Assembly (NCBI RefSeq): GCF_963924675.1
Contig: NW_027077448.1
Coordinates: 496,001-560,000 of the forward strand
Direction of reading: 5' to 3'
DNA length: 64,000 nucleotides
Source of the DNA: Phocoena phocoena
Lineage: Eukaryota; Chordata; Mammalia; Artiodactyla; Phocoenidae
Shown: piece by piece, positions 46,163-60,105 of the stretch
Layout: every line of letters starts with the position of its first letter
Numbering within the stretch: position 1 is the stretch's first letter
The notes under the pieces: model-generated
Database searches by the model: none
Told to the model about the DNA's origin: nothing
The model's input: only the letters and a program-made list of their open reading frames with translations
Position numbers and translations under genes: made by a program

Positions 46163-47909
46163 AACATCATAAGATATCACTAATACACGGAATGTAAACT
46201 TGACTACACATGAACTGAATTACAAAACAGAACAGGGTCTCAAATTTAGAAAACCAACTAGTGCTTGCTTATGGGGAAAGGTGCCTTGGGGTGCTGCATA
46301 AAACCAGAGACTGAAATTAGCACAAATAACATTCCATAAGCCAAATATGTAATAGACAAGACCTACTCCTTGCTCAACGAAATGGACTCAACACCACATA
46401 TTCAATGCCTAGGAATATACCTGACTAGGGAGAATCTTAAAACCCATGGATTTATATGTCTCTGTAAGAGAATCAAGCGTGTGTACAGCGGCCGAAATGC
46501 AGCAGTGAAAATCCGATAAATCCCATTATCAAAATAAATTTCAATAACAAAACACAAAGACAGTGAAATAGAGAGCAATTCTTAAATAATTCACTCAGGG
46601 CATGTGATGCAACCGGGATTGACCACATCTACACCCAGAGCTGGTTGAGACATAAGGCTGGACCCTTCAGGCTGATAGCATTGGTGAGTTTCAGTGAGCA
46701 AATGCAGATCCTTTGAAGTCATACTGCATGGTACCCATTCCATGGGTCCCAACTCTCCAGGTTCAAGGGATTCTTCCTCCACCTAAAACATGCATGGGGA
46801 ACCCAGAGTATCGTCCACCGTGTGATTGGGAAACGATTTAAAATGCATCTCAGTTTTCGTATCCTGGTCCTCGGGTTCACCATTCCAGATGCTTTACTAA
46901 CACTCTCCCCGCTTGGAGAGTCAGTGCCTTTAACCTCCTGTTTGGCACAGCTTGCAATTTCTGTGCAAGATGAACAGAAATAGGGAGAACCAATGAGAGA
47001 CTAGCTGTAGGTGTCTGCATGGGCAAATGTAACGGTCATTTCCCACCAGGAAGAGGAATTAAACAAAGGCTCAGCGTGCCCTGCCAGAAACAGATTAGGG
47101 CCTGAAGCAATCCTGCGGTTTTGTGCCCAGCTCACAAGAAAGCGAGTTGAAGAAAGGAGCTCAGGGGCACTGTAATTCACAAACCTGCAGAGTTATAAAT
47201 GACAGCTATCCTCCAAAAATATATTGAAGTAAGCCTGCGAAGGGGACTTGAAAGCGGGGCAGAATTTCAGGAAAACGATTGCAGGGGGTAGACTGGAATT
47301 GCCCTGAAAGCATAGGAAAAGAGGCACAACATCGACAATGATGCACTTGGCCAAAAAGGGCGTATGCGTTTTTTCCTGAATATATTCAGGAAAAAACGCA
47401 TACGCCCTTTATGGCCAACCAAGCAAGCCTGTAAAGGAAATCTGCACTACAATGAAATCTCACTGCCCCCCGGGCAAAAGGGCCATCTGAAAAAAGTGTA
47501 AAATCCAGAAAGGTAGGACAGGATATGGAGAACAGGGAGCCTTGTTATGCTGATTGGCAGGATGTAAATTGCCAGGAGCCACCCTGGAGAAGTGTATGGT
47601 GTTTCCTGAAACACGTAAGAAACAAAGCAACACAGCCTATGGCACTTCCACTTATGGTCCTATAGCTTACGGAAATTAAAATCAAAAACAGACAGCCACC
47701 CCAATATTTGGGACGGCTGTGTTCACAAGAAGCTCGTCTACAGTATCAGGTAAATATCCCAGAAAGCAAAAAATGGATAAAGAAGTTGTGGCACGTACGT
47801 ACAATGCAATATCACTCAGCAATGAAATCTGTGTCATCAGGCCCGTAGCGGCATAGTAAGTGGATGCAGGTACGGTGATTCTACGTGAACTACATCACAC
47901 AGAAAAATA
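46163..47909 (+). repeat. Satellite monomer 2.10, b (1747 bp)
   Basis: Palindrome at 47347-47418 with a right-arm change (cctttatggcc) that the next monomer shares. Confidence 0.9.
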
Positions 47910-49654
47910 AACATCATAAGATATCACTAATACACGGAATGTAAACTTGACTACACATGAACTGAATTACAAAACAGAACAGGGTCTCAAATTTAGAAAA
48001 CCAACTAGTGCTTGCTTATGGGGAAAGGTGCCTTGGGGTTCTGCATAAAACCAGAGACTGAAATTAGCACAGATAACTTTCCATAAGCCAAATATGTAAT
48101 AGACAAGACCTACTCCTTGCTCAACGAAATGGACCCAACACCACATATTCAATGCCTAGGAATATACCTGACTAGGAAGAATCTTAAAATCCATGGATAT
48201 ATATGTCTCCGTAAGAGAATCAAGCGTGTGTACTGCGGCCGAAACGCAGCAGTGAAAATCCGATAAATCCCATTATCAAAATAAATTTCGAAAACAAAAC
48301 ATAAAGACAGTGAAATAGAGAGCAATTCTTAAATAATTCACTCAGGGCATGTGATGCAACCGGGATTGACCACATCTACCTCCAGAGCTGGTTGAGACAT
48401 AAGGCTGGACACTTCAGGCTGATAGCATTGGTGAGTTTCGGTGAGCAAATGCAGACCCTTTGAAGTCATACTGCATGGTACCCATTCCATGGGTCCCAAA
48501 TCTCCACGTTCAAGGGATTCTTCCTCAAGCTAAAACATGCATGGGAAACCCAGAGTATCATCCACCGTGTGATTGGGAAACGATTTAAAATGCATCTCAG
48601 TTTTCGTATCCTGGTCCTCGGGTTCACCATTCCAGATGCTTTACTAACACTCTCCCCGCTTGGAGAGTCAGTACCTTTAACCTCCTGTTTGGCACAGCTT
48701 GCAATTTCTGTGCAAGATGAACAGGAATAGGGAGAACCAATGAGAGACTAGCTGTAGGTGTCTGCACGGGCAAATGTTACGCTCATTGCCCACCACAAGA
48801 GGAATTAAACAAAGGCTCAGTGTGCCTTGCTGGAAACAGATTAGGGCCTGAAGCAATCCTGCGGTTTTGTGCCCAGCTCACAAGAAAGCGAGTTGAAGAA
48901 AGGAGCTCAGGGGCACTGTAATTCACAAACCTGCAGAGTTATAAATGACAGCTATCCTCCAAAAATATATTGAAGTAAGCCTGCGAAGGGGACTTGAAAG
49001 CGGGGCAGAATTTCAGGAAAACGATTGCAAGGGGTAGACTGGAATTGCCCTGAAAGCATAGGAAAAGAGGCACAACGTCGACAATGATGCACTTGGCCAA
49101 AAAGGGCGTATGCGTTTTTTCCTGAATATATTCAGGAATAAACGCATACGCCCTTTATGGCCAACCAAGCAAGCCTGTAAAGGAAATCTGCACTAAAATG
49201 AAGTCTCACTGCCCCCCGGGCAAAAGGGCCATCTGAAAAAAGTGTAAAATCCAGAAAGGTAGGACAGGATATGGAGAACAGGGAGCCTTGTTATGCTGAT
49301 TGGCAGGATGTAAATTGCCAGCAGCCACCCTGGAGAAGTGTATGGTGTTTCCTGAAACACGTAAGAAACAAAGCAACACAGCCTATGGCACTTCCACTTA
49401 TGGTCTATAGCTTACGGAAATTAAAATCAAAAACAGACAGCCACCCCAATATTTGGGACGGCTGTGTTCACAAGAAGGTCGTCTACAGTATCAGGTAAAT
49501 ATCCCAGAAAGCAAAAAATGGATAAAGAAGTTGTGGCACGTACGTACAATGCAATATCACTCAGCAATGAAATCTGTGTCATCAGGCCCGTAGCGGCATA
49601 GTGAGTGGATGCAGGTACGGTGATTCTACGTGAACTACGTCACACAGAAAAAGA
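47910..49654 (+). repeat. Satellite monomer 2.11, c (1745 bp)
   Basis: Palindrome at 49093-49164 with both the c-type aggaataaacgc and the cctttatggcc change of monomer 2.10. One C is lost in tatggtctatagc, as in monomer 2.15. Confidence 0.9.
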
Positions 49655-51401
49655 AACATCATAAGATATCACTAATACACGGAATGTAAACTTGACTACA
49701 CATGAACTGAATTACAAAACAGAACAGGGTCTCAAATTTAGAAAACCAACTAGTGCTTGCTTATGGGGAAAGGTGCCTTGGGGTGCTGCATAAAACCAGA
49801 GACTGAAATTAGCACAGATAACATTCCATAAGCCAAATATGTAATAGACAAGACCTACTCCTTGCTCAACGAAATGGACCCAACACCACATATTCAACGC
49901 CTAGGAATATACCTGACTAGGAAGAATCTTAAAACCCATGGATATATTTGTCTCCGTTAGAGAAACAAGCGTGTGTACAGCGGCTGAAACGCAGCAGTGA
50001 AAATCCGATAATTCCCATTATCAAAATAAATTTCGAAAACAAAACACAAAGACGGTGAAATAGAGAGCAATCCTTAAATAATTCACTCAGGGCATGTGAT
50101 GCAACCGGGATTGACCACATCTACACCCAGAGCTGGTTGAGACATAAGGCTGGACACTTCAGGCTGATAGCATTGGTGAGTTTCGGTGAGCAAATGCAGA
50201 CCCTTTGAAGTCATACTGCATGGTACCCATTCCATGGGTCCCAACTCTCCAGGTTCAAGGCATTCTTCCTCCAGCTAAAACATGCCTGGGAAACCCAGAG
50301 TATCGTCCACCGTGTGATTGGGAAACGATTTAAAATGCATCTGAGTTTTCATATCCTGGTCCTCGGGTTCACCATTCCAGATGCTTTACTAAAACTCTCC
50401 CCGCTTGGAGAGTCAGTGCCTTTAACCTCCTCTTTGGCACAGCTTGCAATATCTATGAAAGATGAACAGGAATAGGGAGAACCAATGAGAGACTAGCTGT
50501 AGGTGTCTGCACGGGCAAATATAACACTCATTGCCCACCAGGAAGAGGAATTAAACAAAGGCTCAGGGTGCCCTGATTGAAAAAGATTAGGACCTGAAGC
50601 AATCCTGCGGTTTTGTGCCCAGCTCACAAGAAAGCGAGTTGAAGAAAGGAGCTCAGGGGCACTGTAATTCACAAACCTGCAGAGTTATAAATGACAGCTA
50701 TCCTCCAAAAATATATTGAAGTAAGCCTGCGAAGGGGACTTGAAAGCGGGGCAGAGTTTCAGGAAAACGATTGCAGGGGGTAGACTGTAATTGCCCTGAA
50801 AGCATAGGAAAAGAGGCAGAACGTCGACAATGATGCACTTGGCCAAAAAGGGCGTATGCGTTTTTTCCTGAATATATTCAGGAAAAAACGCATACGCCCT
50901 TTTTGGCCAACCAAGCAAGCCTGTAAAGGAAATCTGCACTACAATGTAGTCTCACTGCCCCCTGGGCAAAAGGGCCATCTGAAAAAAGTGTAAAATCCAG
51001 AAAGGTAGGACAGGATATGGAGAACAGGGAGCCTTGTTATGCTGATTGGCAGGATGTAAATTGCCAGCAGCCACGCTGGAGAAGTGTATGGTGTTTCCTG
51101 AAACACGAAAGAACCAAAGCAACACAGCCTATGGCACTTCCACTTATGGTCCTATAGCTTACGGATATTAAAATCAAAAACAGACAGCCACCCCAATATT
51201 TGGGATGGTTGTGTTCAGAAGAGGCTCGTCTACAGTATCAGGTAAATATCCCAGAAAGCAATAAATGGATAAAGAAGTTGTGGCACGTATGTACAATGCA
51301 ATATCACTCAGCAATGAAATCTGTGTCATCAGGCCCGTAGCGGCATAGTGAGTGGATGCAGGTACGGTGATTGTACGTGAACTACGTCACACAGAAAAAG
51401 A
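49655..51401 (+). repeat. Satellite monomer 2.12, d (1747 bp)
   Basis: Defines type d: ccacgctggagaag, cacgaaagaaccaaag, ggatattaaaatc, gggatggttgtgttc and gattgtacgtg at 51070-51380. Perfect palindrome at 50839-50910. Confidence 0.9.
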
Positions 51402-53138
51402 AACATCATAAGATATCACTAATACACGGAATGTAAACTTGACTACACATGAACTGAATTACAAAAGAGAACAGGGTCTCAAATTTAGAAAACCAACTAG
51501 TGCTTGCTTATGGGGAAAGGTGCCTTGGGGTGCTGCATAAAACCAGAGACTGAAATTAGCACAGATAACATTCCATAAGCCAAATATGTAATAGACAAGA
51601 CCTACTCCTTGCTCAACGAAATGGACCCAACACCACATATTCAACGCCTAGGAATATACCTGACTAGGAAGAATCTTAAAACCCATGGATATATTTGTCT
51701 CCGTTAGAGAAACAAGCGTGTGTACAGCGGCAGAAACGCAGCAGTGAAAATCCGATAAATCCCATTATCAAAATAAATTTCGAAAACAAAACACAAAGAC
51801 GGTGAAATAGAGAGCAATTCTTAAATAATTCACTCAGGGCATGTGATGCAACCGGGATTGACCACATCTACACCCAGAGCTGGTTGAGACATAAGGCTGG
51901 ACACTTCAGGCTGATAGCATTGGTGAGTTTCGGTGAACAAATGCAGACCCTTTGAAGTCATACTGCATGGTACCCATTCCATGCGTCCCAACTCTCCAGG
52001 TTCAAGGGATTCTTCCTCCAGCTAAAACATGCATGGGAAACCCAGAGTATCGTCCACCGTGTGATTGGGAAACGATTCAAAATGCATCTCAGTTTTCGTA
52101 TCCTGGTCCTCGGGTTCACCATTCCAGATGCTTTACTAACACTCTCCCCGCTTGGAGAGTCAGTGCCTTTAACCTCCTCTTTGGCACAGCTTGCAATTTC
52201 TGTGCAAGATGAACAGGAATAGGGAGAACCAATGAGAGACTAGCTGTAGGTGTCTGCACGGGCAAATGTAACGCTCATTGCCGACCAGGAAGAGGAATTA
52301 AACAAAGGCTCAGTGTGCCCTGCTGAAAACAGATTAGGGCCTGAAGCAATACTGCGGTTTTGTGCCCAGCTCACAAGAAAGCGAGTTGAAGAAAGGAGCT
52401 CAGGGGCACTGTAATTCACAAACCTGCAGAGTTATAAATGACAGCTATCCTCCAAAAATATATTGAAGTAAGCCTGCGAAGGGGACTTGAAAGCGGGGCA
52501 GAATCTCAGGAAAACGATTGCAGGGGGTAGACTGGAATTGCCCTGAAAGCATAGGAAAAGAGGCAGAACGTCGACAATGATGCACTTGGCCAAAAAGGGC
52601 GTATGCGTTTTTTCCTGAATATATTCAGGAAAAAACGCATACGCCCTTTTTGGCCAACCAAGAAAGCCTGTAAAGGAAATCTGCACTACAATGAAATCTC
52701 ACTGCCCCCCACCATCTGAAAAAAGTGTAAAATCCAGAAAGGTAGGACAGGATACGGAGAACAGGGAGCCTTGTTATGCTGATTGGCAGGATGTAAATTG
52801 TGAACAGCCACCCTGGAGAAGTGTATGGTGTTTCCTGAAACACGTAAGAAATAAAGCAACACAGCCTATGGCAATTGCAATTATGGTCCTATTGCTTAGG
52901 GAAATTAAAATCAAAAACAGAGAGCCACCCCAAAGTTTGGGACGGCTGTGTTCCCAAGAGGCTCGTCTACAGTACCAGGTAAATATCCCAGAAAGCAAAA
53001 AATGGATAAAGATGTTGTGGCACGTACGTGCAATGCAATATCACTCAGCAATGAAATCTGTGTCATCCGGCCCGTAGCGGCATAGTGAGTGGATGCAGGT
53101 ACGGTGATTCTACGTGAACTACGTCACACAGAAAAAGA
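51402..53138 (+). repeat. Satellite monomer 2.13, type I' (a) (1737 bp)
   Basis: Perfect palindrome at 52586-52657. Shares ttccatgcgtcccaac and gaatctcagg with monomer 2.17, one 6967-bp period away. The relic frame at 52691-53077 is the same at the protein level as at 45715-46101. Confidence 0.9.
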
Positions 53139-54885
53139 AACATCATAAGATATCACTAATACACGGAATGTAAACTTGACTACACATGAACTGAATTACA
53201 AAACAGAACAGGGTCTCAAATTTAGAAAACCAACTAGTGCTTGCTTATGGGGAAAGGTGCCTTGGGGTGCTGCATAAAACCAGAGACTGAAATTAGCACA
53301 AATAACATTCCATAAGCCAAATATGTAATAGACAAGACCTACTCCTTGCTCAACGAAATGGACTCAACACCACATATTCAATGCCTAGGAATATACCTGA
53401 CTAGGGAGAATCTTAAAACCCATGGATTTATATGTCTCTGTAAGAGAATCAAGCGTGTGTACAGCGGCCGAAATGCAGCAGTGAAAATCCGATAAAAACC
53501 ATTATCAAAATAAATTTCAAAAACAAAACACAAAGACAGTGAAATAGAGAGCAATTCTTAAATAATTCACTCAGGGCATGTGATGCAACCGGGATTGACC
53601 ACATCTACACCCAGAGCTGGTTGAGACATAAGGCTGGACCCTTCAGGCTGATAGCATTGGTGAGTTTCGGTGAGCAAATGCAGATCCTTTGAAGTCATAC
53701 TGCATGGTACCCATTCCATGGGTCCCAACTCTCCAGGTTCAAGGGATTCTTCCTCCACCTAAAACATGCATGGGGAACCCAGAGTATCGTCCACCGTGTG
53801 ATTGGGAAACGATTTAAAATGCATCTCAGTTTTCGTATCCTGGTCCTCGGATTCACCATTCCAGATGCTTTACTAACACTCTCCCCACTTGGAGAGTCAG
53901 TGCCTTTAACCTCCTGTTTGGCACAGCTTGCAATTTCTGTGCAAGATGAACAGAAATAGGGAGAACCAATGAGAGACTAGCTGTAGGTGTCTGCCTGGGC
54001 AAATGTAACGGTCATTTCCCACCAGGAAGAGGAATTAAACAAAGGCTCAGCGTGCCCTGCCAGAAAAAGATTAAGGCCTGAAGCAATCCTGCGGTTTTGT
54101 GCCCAGCTCACAAGAAAGCGAGTTGAAGAAAGGAGCTCAGGGGCACTGTAATTCACAAACCTGCAGAGTTATAAATGACAGCTATCCTCCAAAAATATAT
54201 TGAAGTAAGCCTGCGAAGGGGACTTGAAAGCGGGGCAGAATTTCAGGAAAACGATTGCAGGGGGTAGAATGGAATTGCCCTGAAAGCATAGGAAAAGAGG
54301 CACAACGTCGACAATGATGCACTTGGCCAAAAAGGGCGTATGCGTTTTTTCCTGAATATATTCAGGAAAAAACGCATACGCCCTTTTTGGCCAACCAAGC
54401 AAGCCTGTAAAGGAAATCTGCACTACAATGAAATCTCACTGCCCCCCGGGCAAAAGGGCCATCTGAAAAAAGTGTAAAATCCAGAAAGGTAGGACAGGAT
54501 ATGGAGAACAGGGAGCCTTGTTATGCTGATTGGCAGGATGTAAATTGCCAGCAGCCACCCTGGAGAAGTGTATGGTGTTTCCTGAAACACGTAAGAAACA
54601 AAGCAACACAGCCTATGGCACTTCCCCTTATGGTCCTATAGCTTACGGAAATTAAAATCAAAAACAGACAGCCACCCCAATATTTGGGACGGCTGTGTTC
54701 ACAAGAAGCTCGTCTACAGTATCAGGTAAATATCCCAGAGAGCAAAAAATGGATAAAGAAGTTGTGGCACGTACGTACAATGCAATATCACTCAGCAATG
54801 AAATCTGTGTCATCAGGCCCGTAGCAGCATAGTAAGTGGATGCAGGTACGGTGATTCTACGTGAACTACATCACACAGAAAAATA
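53139..54885 (+). repeat. Satellite monomer 2.14, b (1747 bp)
   Basis: Perfect palindrome at 54323-54394. b-type markers throughout. Confidence 0.9.
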
Positions 54886-56630
54886 AACATCATAAGATAT
54901 CACTAATACACGGAATGTAAACTTGACTACACATGAACTGAATTACAAAACAGAACAGGGTCTCAAATTTAGAAAACCAACTAGTGCTTGCTTATGGGGA
55001 AAGGTGCCTTGGGGTTCTGCATAAAACCAGAGACTGAAATTAGCACAGATAACTTTCCATAAGCCAAATATGTAATAGACAAGACCTACTCCTTGCTCAA
55101 CGAAATGGACCCAACACCACATATTCAATGCCTAGGAATATACCTGACTAGGAAGAATCTTAAAATCCATGGATATATATGTCTCCGTAAGAGAATCAAG
55201 CGTGTGTACTGCGGCCAAAACGCAGCAGTGAAAATCCGATAAATCCCATTATCAAAATAAATTTCGAAAACAAAACATAAAGACAGTGAAATAGAGAGCA
55301 ATTCTTAAATAATTCACTCAGGGCATGTGATGCAACCGGGATTGACCACATCAACCTCCAGAGCTGGTTGAGACATAAGGCTGGACACTTCAGGCTGATA
55401 GCATTGGTGAGTTTCGGTGAGCAAATGCAGACCCTTTGAAGTCATACTGCATGGTACCCATTCCATGGGTCCCAAATCTCCAGGTTCAAGGGATTCTTCC
55501 TCAAGCTAAAACATGCATGGGAAACCCAGAGTATCGTCCACCTTGTGATTGGGAAACGATTTAAAATGCATCTCAGTTTTCGTATCCTGGTCCTCGGGTT
55601 CACCATTCCAGATGCTTTACTAACACTCTCCCCGCTTGGAGAGTCAGTACCTTTAACCTCCTGTTTGGCACAGCTTGCAATTTCTGTGCAAGATGAACAG
55701 GAATAGGGAGAACCAATGAGAGACTAGCTGTAGGTGTCTGCACGGGCAAATGTAACGCTCATTGCCCACCACAAGAGGAATTAAACAAAGGCTCAGTGTG
55801 CCTTGCTGGAAACAGATTAGGGCCTGAAGCAATCCTGCGGTTTTGTGCCCAGCTCACAAGAAAGCGAGTTGAAGAAAGGAGCTCAGGGGCACTGTAATTC
55901 ACAAACCTGCAGAGTTATAAATGACAGCTATCCTCCAAAAATATATTGAAGTAAGCCTGCGAAGGGGACTTGAAAGCGGGGCAGAATTTCAGGAAAACGA
56001 TTGCAAGGGGTAGACTGGAATTGCCCTGAAAGCATAGGAAATGAGGCACAACGTCGACAATGATGCACTTGGCCAAAAAGGGCGTATGCGTTTTTTCCTG
56101 AATATATTCAGGAATAAACGCATACGCCCTTTTTGGCCAACCAAGCAAGCCTGTAAAGGAAATCTGCACTAAAATGAAGTCTCACTGCCCCCCGGGCAAA
56201 AGGGCCATCTGAAAAAAGTGTAAAATCCAGAAAGGTAGGACAGGATATGGAGAACAGGGAGCCTTGTTATGCTGATTGGCAGGATGTAAATTGCCAGCAG
56301 CCACCCTGGAGAAGTGTATGGTGTTTCCTGAAACACGTAAGAAACAAAGCAACACAGCCTATGGCACTTCCACTTATGGTCTATAGCTTACGGAAATTAA
56401 AATCAAAAACAGACAGCCACCCCAATATTTGGGACGGCTGTGTTCACAAGAAGCTCGTCTACAGAATCAGGTAAATATCCCAGAAAGCAAAAAATGGATA
56501 AAGAAGTTGTGGCACGTACGTGCAATGCAATATCACTCAGCAATGAAATCTGTGTCATCAGGCCCGTAGCGGCATAGTGAGTGGATGCAGGTACGGTGAT
56601 TCTACGTGAACTACGTCACACAGAAAAAGA
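54886..56630 (+). repeat. Satellite monomer 2.15, c (1745 bp)
   Basis: Palindrome at 56069-56140 with aggaataaacgc. Shares the tatggtctatagc deletion with monomer 2.11. Confidence 0.9.
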
Positions 56631-58368
56631 AACATCATAAGATATCACTAATACACGGAATGTAAACTTGACTACACATGAACTGAAGTACAAAAGAGAA
56701 CAGGGTCTCAAATTTAGAAAACCAACTAGTGCTTGCTTATGGGGAAAGGTGCCTTGGGGTGCTGCATAAAACCAGAGACTGAAATTAGCACAGATAACAT
56801 TCCATAAGCCAAATATGTAATAGACAAGACCTACTCCTTGCTCAACGAAATGGACCCAACACCACATATTCAACGCCTAGGAATACACCTGACTAGGAAG
56901 AATCTTAAAACCCATGGATATATTTGTCTCCGTTAGAGAAACAAGCGTGTGTACAGCGGCAGAAACGCAGCAGTGAAAATCCGATAAATCCCATTATCAA
57001 AATAAATTTCGAAAACAAAACACAAAGACGGTGAAATAGAGAGCAATCCTTAAATAATTCACTCAGGGCATGTGATGCAACCGGGATTGACCACATCTAC
57101 ACCCTGAGCCGGTTGAGACATAAGGCTGGACACTTCAGGGTGATAGCACTGGTGAGTTTCGGTGAGCAAATGCAGACCCTTTGAAGTCATACTGCATGGT
57201 ACGCATTCCATGGGTCCCAACTCTCCAGGTTCAAGGGATTCTTCCTCCAGCTAAAACATGCATGGGAAACCCAGAGTATCGTCCACCGTGTGATTGGGAA
57301 ACCATTTAAAATGCATCTCAGTTTTCGTATCCTGGTCCTCGGGTTCAACATTCCAGATGCTTTACTAACACTCTCCCCGCTTGGAGAGTCAGTGCCTTTA
57401 ACCTCCTGTTTGGCACAGCTTGTAATTTCTGTGCAAGTTGAACAGGAATAGGGAGAACCAATGAGAGACTAGCTGTAGGTGTCTGCACGGGCAAATGTAA
57501 CGCTCATTGCCGACCAGGAAGAGGAATTAAACAAAGGCTCAGCGTGCCCTGCTGAAAACAGATTAGGGCCTGAAGCAATCCTGCGGTTTTGTGCCCAGCT
57601 CACAAGAAAGCGAGTTGAAGAAAGGAGCTCAGGGGCACTGTAATTCACAAACCTGCAGAGTTATAAATGTCAGCTATCCTCCAATAATATATTGAAGTAA
57701 GCCTGCGAAGGGGACTTGAAAGCGGGGCAGAATTTCAGGAAAACGATTGCAGGGGGTAGACTGGAATTGCCCTGAAAGCATAGGAAAAGAGGCAGAACGT
57801 CGACAATGATGCACTTGGCCAAAAAGGGCGTATGCGTTTTTTCCTGAATATATTCAGGAAAAAACGCATACGCCCTTTTTGGCCAACCAAGCAAGCCTGT
57901 AAAGGAAATCTGCACTACCATGAAATCTCACTGCCCCCCCACCATCTGAAAAAAGTGTAAAATCCAGAAAGGTAGGACAGGATACGGAGAACAGGGAGCC
58001 TTGTTATGCTGATTGGCAGGATGTAAATTGCCAGCAGCCACGCTGGAGAAGTGTATGGTGTTTCCTGAAACACGAAAGAACCAAAGCAACACAGTCTATG
58101 GCACTTCCACTTATGGTCCTATAGCTTACGGATATTAAAATCAAAAACAGACAGCCACCCCAATATTTGGGATGGTTGTGTTCAGAAGAGGCTCGTCTAC
58201 AGTATCAGGTAAATATCCCAGAAAGCAATAAATGGATAAAGAAGTTGTGGCACGTACGTACAATGCAATATCACTCAGCAATGAAATCTGTGTCATCAGG
58301 CCCGTAGCGGCATAGTGAGTGGATGCAGGTACGGTGATTGTACGTGAACTACGTCACACAGAAAAAGA
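56631..58368 (+). repeat. Satellite monomer 2.16, hybrid a/d (1738 bp)
   Basis: The 5' part, including the short C-run form and gatacggag (57984), matches monomer 2.9. From ~58030 it has all type d markers. The switch lies between ~57990 and ~58030. Perfect palindrome at 57815-57886. Confidence 0.88.
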
Positions 58369-60105
58369 AACATCATAAGATATCACTAATACACGGAATG
58401 TAAACTTGACTACACATGAACTGAATTACAAAAGAGAACAGGGTCTCAAATTTAGAAAACCAACTAGTGCTTGCTTATGGGGAAAGGTGCCTTGGGGTGC
58501 TGCATAAAACCAGAGACTGAAATTAGCACAGATAACTTTCCATAAGCCAAATATGTAATAGACAAGACCTACTCCTTGCTCAACGAAATGGACCCATCAC
58601 CACATATTCAACGCCTAGGAATATACCTGACTAGGAAGAACCTTAAAACCCATGGATATATATGTCTCCGTAAGAGAATCAAGCGTGTGTACAGCGGCCG
58701 AAACGCAGCAGTGAAAATCCGATAAATCCCATTATCAAAATAAATTTCGAAAACAAAACACAAAGACAGTGAAATAGAGAGCAATTCTTAAATAATTCAC
58801 TCAGGGCATGTGATGCAACCGGGATTGACCACATCTACACCCAGAGCTGGTTGAGACATAAGGCTGGACACTTCAGGCTGATAGCATTGGTGAGTTTCGG
58901 TGAACAAATGCAGACCCTTTGAAGTCATACTGCATGGTACCCATTCCATGCGTCCCAACTCTCCAGGTTCAAGGGATTCTTCCTCCAGCTAAAACATGCA
59001 TGGGAAACCCAGAGTATCGTCCACCGTGTGATTGGGAAACGATTCAAAATGCATCTCAGTTTTCGTATCCTGGTCCTCGGGTTCACCATTCCAGATGCTT
59101 TACTAACACTCTCCCCGCTTGGAGAGTCAGTGCCTTTAACCTCCTCTTTGGCACAGCTTGCAATTTCTGTGCAAGATGAACAGGAATAGGGAGAACCAAT
59201 GAGAGACTAGCTGTAGGTGTCTGCACGGGCAAATGTAACGCTCATTGCCGACCAGGAAGAGGAATTAAACAAAGGCTCAGCGTGCCCTGCTGAAAACAGA
59301 TTAGGGCCTGAAGCAATCCTGCGGTTTTGTGCCCAGCTCACAAGAAAGCGAGTTGAAGAAAGGAGCTCAGGGGCACTGTAATTCACAAACCTGCAGAGTT
59401 ATAAATGACAGCTATCCTCCAAAAATATATTGAAGTAAGCCTGCGAAGGGGACTTGAAAGCGGGGCAGAATCTCAGGAAAACGATTGCAGGGGGTAGACT
59501 GGAATTGCCCTGAAAGCATAGGAAAAGAGGCAGAACGTCGACAATGATGCACTTGGCCAAAATGGGCGTATGCGTTTTTTCCTGAATATATTCAGGAAAA
59601 AACGCATACGCCCTTTTTGGCCAACCAAGAAAGCCTGTAAAGGAAATCTGCACTACAATGAAATCTCACTGCCCCCCACCATCTGAAAAAAGTGTAAAAT
59701 CCAGAAAGGTAGGACAGGATACGGAGAACAGGGAGCCTTGTTATGCTGATTGGCAGGATGTAAATTGTGAACAGCCACCCTGGAGAAGTGTATGGTGTTT
59801 CCTGAAACACGTAAGAAATAAAGCAACACAGCCTATGGCAATTGCAATTATGGTCCTATTGCTTAGGGAAATTAAAATCAAAAACAGAGAGCCACCCCAA
59901 AGTTTGGGACGGCTGTGTTCCCAAGAGGCTCGTCTACAGAACCAGGTAAATATCCCAGAAAGCAAAAAATGGATAAAGATGTTGTGGCACGTACGTGCAA
60001 TGCAATATCACTCAGCAATGAAATCTGTGTCATCAGGCCCGTAGCGGCATAGTGAGTGGATGCAGGTACGGTGATTCTACGTGAACTACGTCACACAGAA
60101 AAAGA
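58369..60105 (+). repeat. Satellite monomer 2.17, type I' (a) (1737 bp)
   Basis: The palindrome at 59553-59624 has one left-arm change (caaaatgggcg). Relic frame open at 59658-60044 with one residue different from monomer 2.13. Confidence 0.9.
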
